Below are positions 33,726 through 42,541 of a stretch of DNA of 64,000 nt, piece by piece. The stretch is taken from positions 62,001 through 126,000 of the forward strand of contig RAZA01000006.1 in NCBI GenBank assembly GCA_003612485.1. The letters run 5' to 3'. The notes under the pieces were generated by a model. That model saw nothing but the letters and a program-made list of their open reading frames with translations. It made no database searches and was not told the DNA's origin. Origin of the DNA: a bacterium D16-50 (GTDB taxonomy: Bacteria; Bacillota; Clostridia; Lachnospirales; Lachnospiraceae). A program made the translations under genes and the position numbers. How positions within the stretch are numbered: position 1 is the stretch's first letter; every line of letters begins with the position of its first letter.

Positions 33726-34535
33726 TTAAAAGGTAAGGAAACGGTTTCCCGCATATTTCGCCCGGAATTCCATGGGGGAATACCCTTCCTTTTCCTTGAA
33801 GAACCTGCTGAAATAATGGACGCTCTGAAAGCCTATGAGATCGGAGATCTGGGAGATGCCGGCATCGGTGCCCACCAACAGCTCCTTTGCCTTCTGCAGC
33901 CGGATCTGTATGATGTAGCCGAAGGGCGTGCTGCCGTAGACCTCCTTGAAGGCCTGAATCAGAGTGGTCTTGCTGCAGCCTGCCAGAGCCGTCAGATCCT
34001 CCAGAGTGATCTGGCGCATATAGCTTTCCCGGATGAAGCGTTCCACCTTCTGGATGTGGATGCCTTTATATGTCTGGGGCTGCCTTGTCTCGGCGGCTGC
34101 CATTTCCGGGGAAGGGCAGCCGGGACGGAGAAGCTGGATCAGGATCATCCAGAAATAGGAGGATATGATCTGGGGATAGAAAGGCTGTCTGGCATCTCCC
34201 TCCCTCATGATCCATTGGAAATACAGCTTCATTTTCTGGAAATCCTCCGGCTCTGCCAGCAGCGGAAGGTGCTGCAGCGCCGTGAGAAGCCCAGAGTCAT
34301 GTACCTCGAATTTTGCGTCATATACATGGAACGCATTTCCCCGGCGGATGCCGTGGGGGCAGCGGGGCCGGATCAGCAGAAGCTTTCCCGGCGTCAGCTC
34401 CCATTCCTGCCCGTCCGCATTTGCTCTGGCGCTGCCGCCCGTCACCAGAATTATCTGAAAAAAACCATGTTCATGGGGTTCGTTCTCCCAGTCTTGGGAG
34501 TACTCGCCGCACCATAATAAGTCAAAGCTGTTCAT
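33726..34535 (-). CDS. AraC family transcriptional regulator with cupin domain
   Basis: 269 residues. The N-terminal cupin (about 1-140; HEHGFFQIILVTGGSARANADGQEWELTPGKLLLIRPRCPHGI) probably binds a sugar-like effector; the C-terminal 100 residues carry two helix-turn-helix motifs (ITLEDLTALAGCSKTTLIQAFKEVYGSTPFGYI and ISQISDLIGFQSVHYFSRFFKEKEGYSPMEFRAKY). It is convergent with the acyltransferase and divergent from the NUDIX gene. The targets could be nearby sugar genes such as the alpha-galactosidase, but nothing in the sequence proves it. Confidence 0.88.
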   Translation of the reverse strand: MNSFDLLWCGEYSQDWENEPHEHGFFQIILVTGGSARANADGQEWELTPGKLLLIRPRCPHGIRRGNAFHVYDAKFEVHDSGLLTALQHLPLLAEPEDFQKMKLYFQWIMREGDARQPFYPQIISSYFWMILIQLLRPGCPSPEMAAAETRQPQTYKGIHIQKVERFIRESYMRQITLEDLTALAGCSKTTLIQAFKEVYGSTPFGYIIQIRLQKAKELLVGTDAGISQISDLIGFQSVHYFSRFFKEKEGYSPMEFRAKYAGNRFLTF

Positions 34536-34657
34536 CTTTTTGCCGTCCTTGTATGTGCGGGGATATGTGTTTTTTAAGGATTCTCTTATGTTATAACCTT
34601 ATAGGGCGAAATGGTCAAGCTTTTTTAAATTGTCTATAAAAGGATGACAAGATTATC

Positions 34658-35176
34658 ATGAGATTATTGTTTGAAATGGATAAAAATGACTATGGCAAAT
34701 GCACACATTCTTTTGTACGCAACTCTGCCAGAAGTATAGTGATAAAGAACCAAAAGGTAGCCATGATTCACAGCCTCAAATATGATTATTATAAGTTTCC
34801 CGGCGGCGGCATAGAAAATGGCGAGAACCCGGTGGACGCGATGATACGGGAAACACGTGAAGAAGCAGGATTAGTCATTATTCCTGATTCAGTCAAAGAA
34901 TATGGGTATGTGCATCGTATTCAAAGAAGCGATACGGATGAGACAGAGTGCTTTATACAAGATAACTATTACTATCTTTGCAGGACGGAAGAGAATACCC
35001 TGTCCCAAAAGCTGGATGACTACGAAGCGAAAGAAGGCTATACTTTGGAATATGTGGATCCCGATCTTGCGGTCAGGAAAAACCGTCATGTAATCAAAAG
35101 CCCGTATAATCAAATGATGTTTGAGCGGGAGGCGCGTGTTCTTGAATTGCTCATAGCAGAAGGATTGTTTGAATGA
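34658..35176 (+). CDS. NUDIX hydrolase
   Basis: 172 residues. The Nudix box is complete: GGGIENGENPVDAMIRETREEAGLVI (G-x5-E-x7-REUxEE-x-GU) near residues 49-73. The protein would hydrolyse a nucleoside diphosphate linked to another moiety; the specific substrate cannot be read from the sequence. Base composition is more AT-rich than the neighbours. Single gene, convergent with the OLD-type gene; starts at ATG without a strong ribosome site. Confidence 0.85.
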   Translation: MRLLFEMDKNDYGKCTHSFVRNSARSIVIKNQKVAMIHSLKYDYYKFPGGGIENGENPVDAMIRETREEAGLVIIPDSVKEYGYVHRIQRSDTDETECFIQDNYYYLCRTEENTLSQKLDDYEAKEGYTLEYVDPDLAVRKNRHVIKSPYNQMMFEREARVLELLIAEGLFE

Positions 35177-35274
35177 AATTTTGCTTTAACGGTCTTTTCC
35201 GGGGGTGCCTTTCCTGAATAATAGATTTCAATAAAATGCGCAATTGAGATTCCGGAGCAGCCGAGGCCGGCGGC

Positions 35275-37128
35275 TTAAACACCCCGCCGGCTCTCGAAGT
35301 AGGGAAAACGCTCCAGCGCTGAAAAAATATCCTGAAAATCTTCCTTGGGAGCCAGATCGATATATCGCTCCAAAAGCTCTGTCTCCTGATCTTTGTATTT
35401 CCCATAGAAAATGTCGAAGAGATTATGCCCCCGCAGATAGGTGCGTATTTCTTCCATATGTTCTTTCACATCCTGAACGCATTCCAGATCATGGCCTAGA
35501 ATCTCTGTCAGATGGCGGCCGCTCTGGATACGGTGGAGGTATTCTTTCCATTTCTCCAAAAGCGTCTCATAAAAAGCTTCCTCGGATTCCACCACACCCA
35601 GCCGGGCCATGACCTTGGGATTTAAAAAGTAGTTTTCAAAGGAATAGTATTTCAGGATCAGAACGTTCTCCGGCCGCACCTTGGGCAGTTTGTCCATGTC
35701 CTCCTGATTTCTTTCCTGATAATAGCGGCAAAGCTGGCTGCCCAGCAGCTGGGGATCCTTGCCGTCGCCGTCACGGACCATGAGAAACTGATCCCGGAGG
35801 TAGATCTGGTTCATATATTTCAGATTGGCGTAAGTCTTGATGTTGGTGCAGCTGTTGGTGGTGATGATGGCAATGCGGGATAGGTTGCCCTGATCATCCA
35901 CGGTCTCCGCATAATATTTGCCCAGCAATAGGGGCAGACGGGATTTGTCCTGCTTGCCCTCCACGATAAAGACGAAGTTCACGTTCATCAGATCCCCTGC
36001 GGTGTAGCCCAGATCGTCCAAAATGGCGCTGATATCCGTGCGCTCCCGGATATCGCTGGAACCGTCCTGTGACAGAACCACCTGCCGTATCTGCCTGCTG
36101 TTGAAATTGGGCAGAAGATTGGGAGAGTGGGTGGTGAAGACTACCTGATTCTTGGCCGCCAGCCGGTAGAGTATCCTGCCGCAGACCTTTTGAAGGCTGG
36201 GATGGAGAAATATTTCCGGATCCTCGATCATGATGATGCTGGACAGATTCTCTTTGATCTGGGTGTAGGCCTCCAGAAGGGAAAAGAGGTATATGGACCG
36301 CATTCCCTTTCCCATGCGGGAAATAGGCCGGGGCACATTCTGGGCCGGGTGGCGTATTTCTGTTGTCACACTCAGTATCTTCTCCACGTCCCGATTCATG
36401 GAATAGAGAATGCTCTCCCGGCCGCCGTTTTTGTGGAAGCAGTCGTTGACCATGCGGGCGAAGGTGTCCAGATTCAATTGGTATAGTTTGTAGTCAAGAA
36501 GCTTGGAAGTCTCCAGAGCGTTCAGCTGTGCCGGAGTCTTCTGCTCGATAAGTCCGATGCAGTGGAAACAGTAGGTGCAGTCTCTGGCCTGATTGAACAT
36601 GCAGCAGCCGGAGCGCATCTGTTTTAAGATTTCATGTTCCTGCAAGAGCAGCAGGTCGCTCTGGAGCTGCTCCAGCCGCCGCTCCGTATCCACATGGTAG
36701 ATCTTGGGGAAGACCTCCCGGATGTAGGGATTATTCTTGTTGGCGCCGTCCTGATAGCGGATTTTGCCGTCCTTGTTTGCGGTCATGGTGAAGGTCAGGG
36801 TTCCGTTTAAGAAGGAGGGCAGCTTTCTGCAAAAGTCCTGCATCCATGCCTCCTTTCGGCGGTACTGGCTCACCACGCCCCGGAGGCGCAGCAGTTCCAG
36901 ATCCTCCTCCGTGAAGGATAGGGACACCCGGATCCGGATTTTGGCCCCGGCTTCACCGAAGTCCTCGGAGCTTATTGGGCATTGGCCTCCCGCCGCCCGG
37001 ATGGCGTCAAGGACGGTGGTCTTGCCGGTGTTGTTCTGTCCTACCAGAATCAGGGCGTTTTCGATATCCGGAATGTGCATGTCATGGATGGACTTGAAAT
37101 TCTGGATATGCAGATCTGTAATTTTCAT
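35275..37128 (-). CDS. OLD-type ATPase with TOPRIM nuclease domain and a cysteine-rich insert
   Basis: 617 residues. N-terminal ABC-type ATPase: Walker A GQNNTGKT at 30-37, and after a long helical insert the signature-like MGKGMRSIYLFSLLEA, Walker B IIMIEDPEIFLHP and H-loop VVFTTHSPNLLP. The TOPRIM domain follows: FIVEGKQDKSRLPLL (catalytic Glu) and VRDGDGKD. This is the plan of OLD family nucleases, which act in DNA repair or phage defence. The insert contains five cysteines within 16 residues (C175, C176, C184, C187, C190, plus H189), a likely zinc or Fe-S site not usual in OLD proteins. No UvrD/Gabija helicase gene lies alongside, so it is a stand-alone (class 1) type. Confidence 0.8.
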   Translation of the reverse strand: MKITDLHIQNFKSIHDMHIPDIENALILVGQNNTGKTTVLDAIRAAGGQCPISSEDFGEAGAKIRIRVSLSFTEEDLELLRLRGVVSQYRRKEAWMQDFCRKLPSFLNGTLTFTMTANKDGKIRYQDGANKNNPYIREVFPKIYHVDTERRLEQLQSDLLLLQEHEILKQMRSGCCMFNQARDCTYCFHCIGLIEQKTPAQLNALETSKLLDYKLYQLNLDTFARMVNDCFHKNGGRESILYSMNRDVEKILSVTTEIRHPAQNVPRPISRMGKGMRSIYLFSLLEAYTQIKENLSSIIMIEDPEIFLHPSLQKVCGRILYRLAAKNQVVFTTHSPNLLPNFNSRQIRQVVLSQDGSSDIRERTDISAILDDLGYTAGDLMNVNFVFIVEGKQDKSRLPLLLGKYYAETVDDQGNLSRIAIITTNSCTNIKTYANLKYMNQIYLRDQFLMVRDGDGKDPQLLGSQLCRYYQERNQEDMDKLPKVRPENVLILKYYSFENYFLNPKVMARLGVVESEEAFYETLLEKWKEYLHRIQSGRHLTEILGHDLECVQDVKEHMEEIRTYLRGHNLFDIFYGKYKDQETELLERYIDLAPKEDFQDIFSALERFPYFESRRGV

Positions 37129-37425
37129 AAGCGGCTCCTCCGGGAGGGTTTGTCTGTTGATTCCATTATAGTGGCATGGATGTAAAAAGGCAATGGGCAG
37201 ATGGAGGCATGTGGGGGAATGGGTTTCCCATGGGCAGCGTACAAGGCGGCTTTGCGCGGAAGAATCTGCAAATTTCCTTGAAGATATTGAATGGGAATCG
37301 GGAACCGATCCTGCTATACTGAAAAAAAGAACCTGAGCCGCTGCAGGAGGCAGAACCGGAGAGAAAGAAGGCTGAGGCCTGAGGGCTCTGCCGCGGGGCT
37401 GAAGGGTTTTGGCAGGATGTCGGAA
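37129..37425. other. Intergenic region upstream of the 47-bp repeats
   Basis: Nearly 300 bases between the start of the OLD-type gene and the repeat array. I see no gene; the long open frame that continues into the oxidoreductase gene here has no start signal and is kept open by purine-rich sequence. Confidence 0.45.
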
Positions 37426-37611
37426 CCGGAGCAGGGGAATATCCAGAGGAAAGAAGGCTGCGGCGCGGTGCCGGAGCAGGAGAAGGAACCATGGGGAAAG
37501 AAGGCTGCGGTATGGTGCCGGAGCAGGAGAAGGAACCAGAGGGAAAGAAGGTTGCGGTATGGCACCGGAGCAGGAGAAGGAACCATGGGGAAAGAAGGCT
37601 GCGGCGCGGCG
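37426..37611 (+). repeat. 47-bp tandem repeats carrying a ribosome site and start codon
   Basis: Four units (45, 47, 47 and 47 bases) beginning CCGGAGCAGGAGAAGGAACC. In two of them an ATG follows the GGAG at 8-base spacing, and the unit ends GGCTGCGG; the third full unit has AGA instead of ATG. The region just after the array, where the oxidoreductase gene starts (GGGAGGACGGT-ATGGAGGG), is a diverged further copy. Confidence 0.85.
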
Positions 37612-37629
37612 TTGGGGCGGGAGGACGGT

Positions 37630-38823
37630 ATGGAGGGAAAAGTCGGCTTTGCGGTAATCGGATGCGGAATGATTTCAAAATTTCATATATCGGCTATTTC
37701 CGGGATTGCGGAGGCCTATCTGGCAGGCGTGTATGATGTCTCGGAAGAGCATGCCCGAAGGACGGCGGCTCAGTACGGGGTCAGGGCATATGGCTCTTCT
37801 GAGGAAATCTGGCAGGACGGGAGGGTGGATGCGGTGTGTATCTGCACGCCCAGCGGTCTGCATGGAGAGATGGCTTGTCAGGCGCTGGCCCATGGGCGGC
37901 ATGTGCTGGTGGAAAAGCCCATGGCGCTGACGCTGGAGGATTGTGACAGAATGCTGCAGCTTGCCCAAGAGCACGGCGTGAAGCTGGGCGTGGTGAGCCA
38001 GCTTCGATTTGCGCCGGCAGTTGGTCAGGCCAAGAGGCTTTTGGATAGCGGGGCCTTGGGAAGGCTGGTAAACGCGGATCTTTATATGAAGTATTTTCGC
38101 AGTCAAGAGTACTACGACTCCGGCGGCTGGCGGGGAACATGGGCCATGGACGGCGGAGGAGCATTGATGAATCAGGGCATTCACGGGATTGATCTTTTGC
38201 TCTATCTGGCGGGGCCGGCGGCGGAGGTATATGGCCGGGCGGCTACTCTGGCCCGCAGAATCGAGGTGGAGGATACCCTGAGCGCGGTAGCGGTATTTGA
38301 AAGCGGCGCGTTGGGGGTGGTTTCCGCCGGCACAAGCATCTATCCGGGATTTCCCAGACGGATTGAGCTGTGCGGGGATAGGGGCTCCCTGATTTTGCAG
38401 GAGGATAAAATCGTCTATGCCGCCTTTGAGGAGGAGCCGAGGAATTCTCATGTGGAGGAATTCTGTCAAGAGGCGCAAAAAGGGCGTGGAAAAGACCGGG
38501 GAGTGCAAAGCATCCACGACTGTGAGGGGCCGAAAAAGGGAGGCGGAGAAGGGCGGAAAACCGTCGGCGGAGGGCATCGAAATCCCGGAGATATCGGAGC
38601 GGAGGGGCATCTTTATCAGGTTGGGAATCTGGTGCGGGCAATCCTTCGGGACGAGCCTCTGCTGGTGGACGGACAAGAGGGACGGAAGGCAGTGGAGATG
38701 ATATTGCGAATTTATGAATCTGCCGGACGGGGAATGCCGGTGGCCCTGAGGGGAGAATGCAGCCCTCAGGTTATGGGGCAGAGTGTATCACCGGATACGA
38801 GAGGGGCCAAAAGCCGGATATAA
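37630..38823 (+). CDS. Gfo/Idh/MocA family oxidoreductase with low-complexity insert
   Basis: NAD(P)-dependent sugar or cyclitol dehydrogenase type, 397 residues. Rossmann start VGFAVIGCGMISKFHISAI, then VCICTPSGLHGEMACQAL, the conserved EKPMAL with catalytic Lys, and GGGALMNQGIHGIDLLLYLAG with the catalytic His in the C-terminal domain. Between about residues 280 and 330 lies a highly charged, Gly/Lys/Arg-rich insert (KKGGGEGRKTVGGGHR) that interrupts the family's usual run toward GHLYQVGNLVRAIL and looks like a slippage expansion. An in-frame ATG at 37,585, in the last 47-bp repeat, has an equally good ribosome site and would add 15 residues. First gene of a five-gene sugar operon. Confidence 0.85.
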   Translation: MEGKVGFAVIGCGMISKFHISAISGIAEAYLAGVYDVSEEHARRTAAQYGVRAYGSSEEIWQDGRVDAVCICTPSGLHGEMACQALAHGRHVLVEKPMALTLEDCDRMLQLAQEHGVKLGVVSQLRFAPAVGQAKRLLDSGALGRLVNADLYMKYFRSQEYYDSGGWRGTWAMDGGGALMNQGIHGIDLLLYLAGPAAEVYGRAATLARRIEVEDTLSAVAVFESGALGVVSAGTSIYPGFPRRIELCGDRGSLILQEDKIVYAAFEEEPRNSHVEEFCQEAQKGRGKDRGVQSIHDCEGPKKGGGEGRKTVGGGHRNPGDIGAEGHLYQVGNLVRAILRDEPLLVDGQEGRKAVEMILRIYESAGRGMPVALRGECSPQVMGQSVSPDTRGAKSRI

Positions 38824-38833
38824 GGAGACAAAA

Positions 38834-39778
38834 ATGATACGTATAGGGGCAGTGAACATAGACACCTCCCATCCGCTGGGCTTCGGGGAAGTCATGGAGA
38901 GGGATAACCGGGCCAGATATGTGGCAGTATACAACGATTCCTTCCGGGATCATGGGGAGGTGGAGGGATTTATCCGCCGATTCGGGCTGGAGAGACGATG
39001 CGATACGCTGGAGGAGCTGGCGGAAATCTGCGACATAGGGTTCATCCATGGCTGCAACTGGGATGACCACCTTCGCTGCGCAATGCCCTTTATCAGGAAG
39101 GGCAAGCCGGTCTTTATCGACAAGCCTCTGGTGGGAAATTTGGCGGACTGCGGCAGGGTGGAGGAGCTGGTTCACCGTGGGGCTGTCATTCTGGGGGCCT
39201 CCAGCGCCCGCTATGCCGTGGAGATTCAGGAATTCCTTGCAATTCCGGAGGAAGAGCGGGGACAGATCGTGCAGGTCTTCGGGACGGCGGGAGTGGACGA
39301 GTTCAATTATGGCATCCATATCGCGGAGGCTTTGGCGGGGATTCTGGGCAGCGGCTTTACTTCCGTGGGCTACCTGGGGCGGGGCCAGAGGGGCACGAAG
39401 TATTCCGAAAGCTATTACCTTTCCCATAAAAGCGGCGCAAGCGCCATTTTCAATACCTTCACGGGCACATGGCAGCCGTTTGTCATCACGGTTATGACCA
39501 CAACGAAAACCTATTATTTTCAGCTGGATTCCTCTAAGCTGTATGGGGCGCTGCTGGAACAGATATGCAATTATATGGAGGGAAAGGAGCATATTCTGGC
39601 TGGGCCTAAGGAGCTTCTGGAGTCCGTGAAAGTCATGCTGGCAGCCGCGGCCTCCCGTGAGAAGAAGGGGGAGACTGTTGCGCTGGAGGAACTGGACATT
39701 GCAGGTCCCTGCTATGACGGCGGGAAATTTCAAAAAGAATACGCTGCCGGAGCGGGGACAATGTATGGAAATTTATAG
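38834..39778 (+). CDS. Gfo/Idh/MocA-like oxidoreductase, second copy
   Basis: 314 residues, 10 bases after the preceding gene, with AAGGAG before the ATG. The opening is atypical for the family: IGAVNIDTSHPLGFGEVMER, a form found in dehydrogenase-like proteins with a THP motif, rather than GxGxxG. It retains FIHGCNWDDHLRCAMPF and VFIDKPLVGN (catalytic-type Lys), and a C-terminal beta domain. The poor glycine-rich loop suggests altered cofactor use. Substrate unknown; context suggests a sugar acid or keto-sugar derived from an aminosugar or glycoside. Confidence 0.75.
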   Translation: MIRIGAVNIDTSHPLGFGEVMERDNRARYVAVYNDSFRDHGEVEGFIRRFGLERRCDTLEELAEICDIGFIHGCNWDDHLRCAMPFIRKGKPVFIDKPLVGNLADCGRVEELVHRGAVILGASSARYAVEIQEFLAIPEEERGQIVQVFGTAGVDEFNYGIHIAEALAGILGSGFTSVGYLGRGQRGTKYSESYYLSHKSGASAIFNTFTGTWQPFVITVMTTTKTYYFQLDSSKLYGALLEQICNYMEGKEHILAGPKELLESVKVMLAAAASREKKGETVALEELDIAGPCYDGGKFQKEYAAGAGTMYGNL

Positions 39779-39882
39779 CCGGAGAGCGGTTCTGAAAGCA
39801 TGGACATGGGATTTTAATGGGTATGTTCCCGGAGCGTGGGGAGGAACGGCAGGAAAGGACGAGTCTGAAAGGCGGATGGGAT

Positions 39883-40731
39883 ATGAAACTGGCATTTATC
39901 ACGGATGAGGCCACACAGAATTTTTCGGAGGCTGTGGAACTGGCCAAGGACTGCGGGCTGCAGGGGCTGGAGCTTCGCAGTGTCAACGACATGCCCATTG
40001 ACGGGATTGCCCCTGAGCTTCTGAGAGAATGGAAGAGGCGGCTGGACGGGGAGGGGCTTTCGGTATGCAATCTTGCGTCCACTTTTTACAAATGCGGGCT
40101 GGGAGAGGGCCTGCAGGAGGAGCTGGGGAAGCTTTCCAGATTGTGCGATGCGGCGGACATTCTGGGATGTGAGACTATTCGCGGCTTTGCCTTTTTTGCC
40201 CCTATGGGCAGGAAGGTTTTGGCAGAGGAACTGGCATCTTTTTTCCATGATCCCGAAAGGCTTTTGAGGGAGCGGGGGAAGAGGCTGCTTCTGGAGGCGG
40301 ATCCCGGTGTGAACACTACGAACCATCATGGGCTGGCAGAGCTTTTGGGGATGCTGGACAAGGAGGTGTTCGGAGCGATTTATGATCCGGGAAACGATGT
40401 CTTCGATCCACTGGGAGAAAGGCCTTTTCCGGAGGGCTATGCGGCGATAAGGCCCTATTTGGGGCATGTGCATATCAAGGATGCCGTGCTTTCGGAGGGA
40501 GTTCCCTTGTGCGTGAAGCCGGGGACAGGGCTGGTGGATTACAAGGGGATATTAGACGCTCTGGATCAGGACGGCTATGACGGATGGCTGTCTCTGGAGC
40601 CTCATTATCGTAAGGATGTGATACTGACTCAGGGCCAGATGCGGATTCCGCAGGGATCGGACTTTTCACGGGGAGGGAGAGAGGCCCTGCGGGAAAGCGC
40701 GGTGGCTCTAAAGGCAATGCTGGGATCCTGA
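39883..40731 (+). CDS. Sugar phosphate isomerase/epimerase family (TIM barrel, xylose-isomerase-like)
   Basis: 282 residues from the ATG after GGCGGATGGGAT. It follows the AP-endonuclease-2 TIM-barrel pattern: MKLAFITDEATQNFSEAVELAKDCGLQGLELRS at the start, VCNLASTFYKCG, LLLEADPGVNTTNHHGLAELL with metal-binding Glu and His, IYDPGNDVFDP and HVHIKDAV, GYDGWLSLEPHY at the end. Such enzymes isomerise or epimerise keto-sugars or inosose-type compounds and often pair with Gfo/Idh dehydrogenases, as here. Exact substrate unknown. Confidence 0.83.
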   Translation: MKLAFITDEATQNFSEAVELAKDCGLQGLELRSVNDMPIDGIAPELLREWKRRLDGEGLSVCNLASTFYKCGLGEGLQEELGKLSRLCDAADILGCETIRGFAFFAPMGRKVLAEELASFFHDPERLLRERGKRLLLEADPGVNTTNHHGLAELLGMLDKEVFGAIYDPGNDVFDPLGERPFPEGYAAIRPYLGHVHIKDAVLSEGVPLCVKPGTGLVDYKGILDALDQDGYDGWLSLEPHYRKDVILTQGQMRIPQGSDFSRGGREALRESAVALKAMLGS

Positions 40732-40748
40732 GCCGAGGCCGGCAGCGC

Positions 40749-41168
40749 AGAAGGCCAAAGAGGGCAGAAGAGCGGAAGGACAAGAAGAGCAGAAGGACAA
40801 AGAGGGCGGAAGGACAAGAAGAGCAGAAGGACAAAGAGGGCGGAAGTCCAAGAAGGGCGGAAGTCCAAGAAGAGCGGAAGGCCAAGAAGGGCAGAAGGAC
40901 AAGAAGAGCGGAAGGCCAAGAAGGGCAGAAGGACAAGAAGAGCGGAAGGCCAAGAAGGGCAGAAGGACAAGAAGAGCGGAAGGCCAAGAAGGGCAGAAGG
41001 ACAAGAAGAGCGGAAGACCAAAGAGGGCGGAAGGACAAGAAGAGCGGAAGGCCAAAGAGGGCGGAAGGACAAGAAGAGCGGAAGGCCAAAGAGGGCAGAA
41101 GGACAAGAAGAGCGGAAGGCCAAGAAGGGCGGAAGGACAAGAAGAGCAGAAGGACAAAAAGGCAGAAG
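40749..41168. repeat. 17-bp tandem repeat array (about 25 units)
   Basis: Continuous units of 17 bases with consensus GAAGRGCRGAAGGMCAA; two versions alternate so that a 34-bp period is also visible (GAAGAGCGGAAGGCCAA next to GAAGGGCAGAAGGACAA). Because stop codons are absent and 17 is not a multiple of three, all three minus-strand frames stay open and give Leu/Pro/Ser/Phe strings with a 34-residue period. I do not regard these as genes. The array fills most of the 520-base gap between the epimerase gene and nagA. Confidence 0.9.
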
Positions 41169-41250
41169 GAGATGGGGCAAGGAAGGGCGAAAGCACGATG
41201 TGGAACGGGGTAAAACATAGATCGAAAGGATAGAGGAGGGGGAGCGTTCC

Positions 41251-42453
41251 GTGAAGACAGTATTGCATAATGTAAAGCTGGTGCAGGACGGCAGAGTGGA
41301 GTCAGGCAGTCTTCTGCTGGAGGCAGATAGGATTCTGGAATGGTTTCCGTCCCAAAGGGGCGGCCTGTCTTGGGAGTTGGAGTCCTATGCGTGTCTGGAG
41401 GGCAGAGGTCTATATCTTTCTCACGGATTCATCGATATTCACGTCCACGGAGGCGGGGGCCATGATTTCATGGATGGCACCAAGGAGGCGTGGGACGGCG
41501 CAGGCAGATTCCATTTGATCCATGGAACAACGGGAATCGTGGCTACTACCATGGCCTCCACCACGGAGGAGATGGAGCAGGCGGCCCGCTTGTGGGAAGG
41601 ATGCAGGGGCCGGGCGGGGGGCGCCAGACTGCTGGGGCTGCATATGGAGGGCCCGTATCTTGCCCCCGGACAGAGCGGGGCTCAGGATAGAGCTTATATC
41701 AGAAATCCCGTTCCGGAGGAATACAAGGGATTGGCGCGGATATGTCCCGGCATTGTGCGGTGGACCGTTGCGCCGGAACTGCCGGGAGCTCTTGCCATGG
41801 GGGATTATCTGGCATCCCGGGGGATTCTGCCGTCCATAGGGCATAGCGATGCGGTCTTTAGTCAGGTAAAGGAGGCCATGGAGCACGGCTACACCCATGT
41901 GACGCATTTGTACTCCGCCATGTCGGGCATTACTCGGGCAGGCGGGTTTCGCAGGGCGGGCGTTGTGGAAAGCGCCTATTTGCTGCCCGGTCTGACCAGC
42001 GAGGTGATTGCGGACGGATGTCATTTGCCCGGGGAACTGCTGGCCATGGCGTATCGGTTCATCGGTCCGGACCGTCTGGCGCTGGTGACGGACGCCATGC
42101 GGGCTGCAGGGCAGGAATCGGGAGAGAGCATTCTGGGAAGCCTAGCCAGAGGCCGGAGGGTGCTGGTGGAGGACGGGGTGGCCAAGATGCCGGACCGCAG
42201 TGCCTTTGCCGGGAGTCTGTGTACGGCGGATCGTCTGGTGCGCAACATGGTGAGGCTGGGAGGGGCCTCGCTGCCTGACGCGGTAAAAATGGCTACGGAA
42301 ACGCCTGCAAGGATCGTAGGATTGCAGGATAAAGCGGGGAGAGTGGAGCCGGGGCGGCAGGCGGATCTGATACTGTTTGACGAGGAAATCAGCGTGAAGC
42401 TGGTGCTGGTGGACGGGGAAACAAGATATGCGGCGGCCCCGCTTATGTCTTAG
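41251..42453 (+). CDS. nagA: N-acetylglucosamine-6-phosphate deacetylase
   Basis: Removes acetate from GlcNAc-6-phosphate, the first step after uptake in aminosugar use. 400 residues of the amidohydrolase fold: LSHGFIDIHVHGGGGHDFMDGT (metal/phosphate site), LLGLHMEGPYLAPGQSGAQD with the metal-binding Glu, GHSDA and YTHVTHLYSAMSG (metal-binding His residues), and the catalytic Asp in ALVTDAMRAAG. GTG start 7 bases after GAGGAGGGGGA. It is followed by a nagB-type gene, giving GlcNAc-6-P to fructose-6-P. Confidence 0.92.
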   Translation: MKTVLHNVKLVQDGRVESGSLLLEADRILEWFPSQRGGLSWELESYACLEGRGLYLSHGFIDIHVHGGGGHDFMDGTKEAWDGAGRFHLIHGTTGIVATTMASTTEEMEQAARLWEGCRGRAGGARLLGLHMEGPYLAPGQSGAQDRAYIRNPVPEEYKGLARICPGIVRWTVAPELPGALAMGDYLASRGILPSIGHSDAVFSQVKEAMEHGYTHVTHLYSAMSGITRAGGFRRAGVVESAYLLPGLTSEVIADGCHLPGELLAMAYRFIGPDRLALVTDAMRAAGQESGESILGSLARGRRVLVEDGVAKMPDRSAFAGSLCTADRLVRNMVRLGGASLPDAVKMATETPARIVGLQDKAGRVEPGRQADLILFDEEISVKLVLVDGETRYAAAPLMS

Positions 42454-42541
42454 GCCGGAATTGGCTTAGGAAGCTGTGGAGGCGGAACTATGCAGAGAAT
42501 GACAGAGGGAACGCAGGGGAGATCCGGCGGAGGAGAGCGGA

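Noticed and set aside
37291-37629. N-terminal extension of the Gfo/Idh protein by 113 codons
   Set aside because: Falls in the 47-bp repeat region, has no start signal at the upstream end, and the family's Rossmann start follows directly after 37,630.
40749-41168. Considered as a CRISPR array
   Set aside because: Units are contiguous, 17 bp, degenerate, with no spacers, and no cas genes are nearby.
40475-41268. Three overlapping minus-strand open frames of 180-250 codons rich in Leu, Ser, Pro and Phe
   Set aside because: They exist only because the 17-bp array lacks stop codons on that strand; all three frames are open together, with no start signals or domains.
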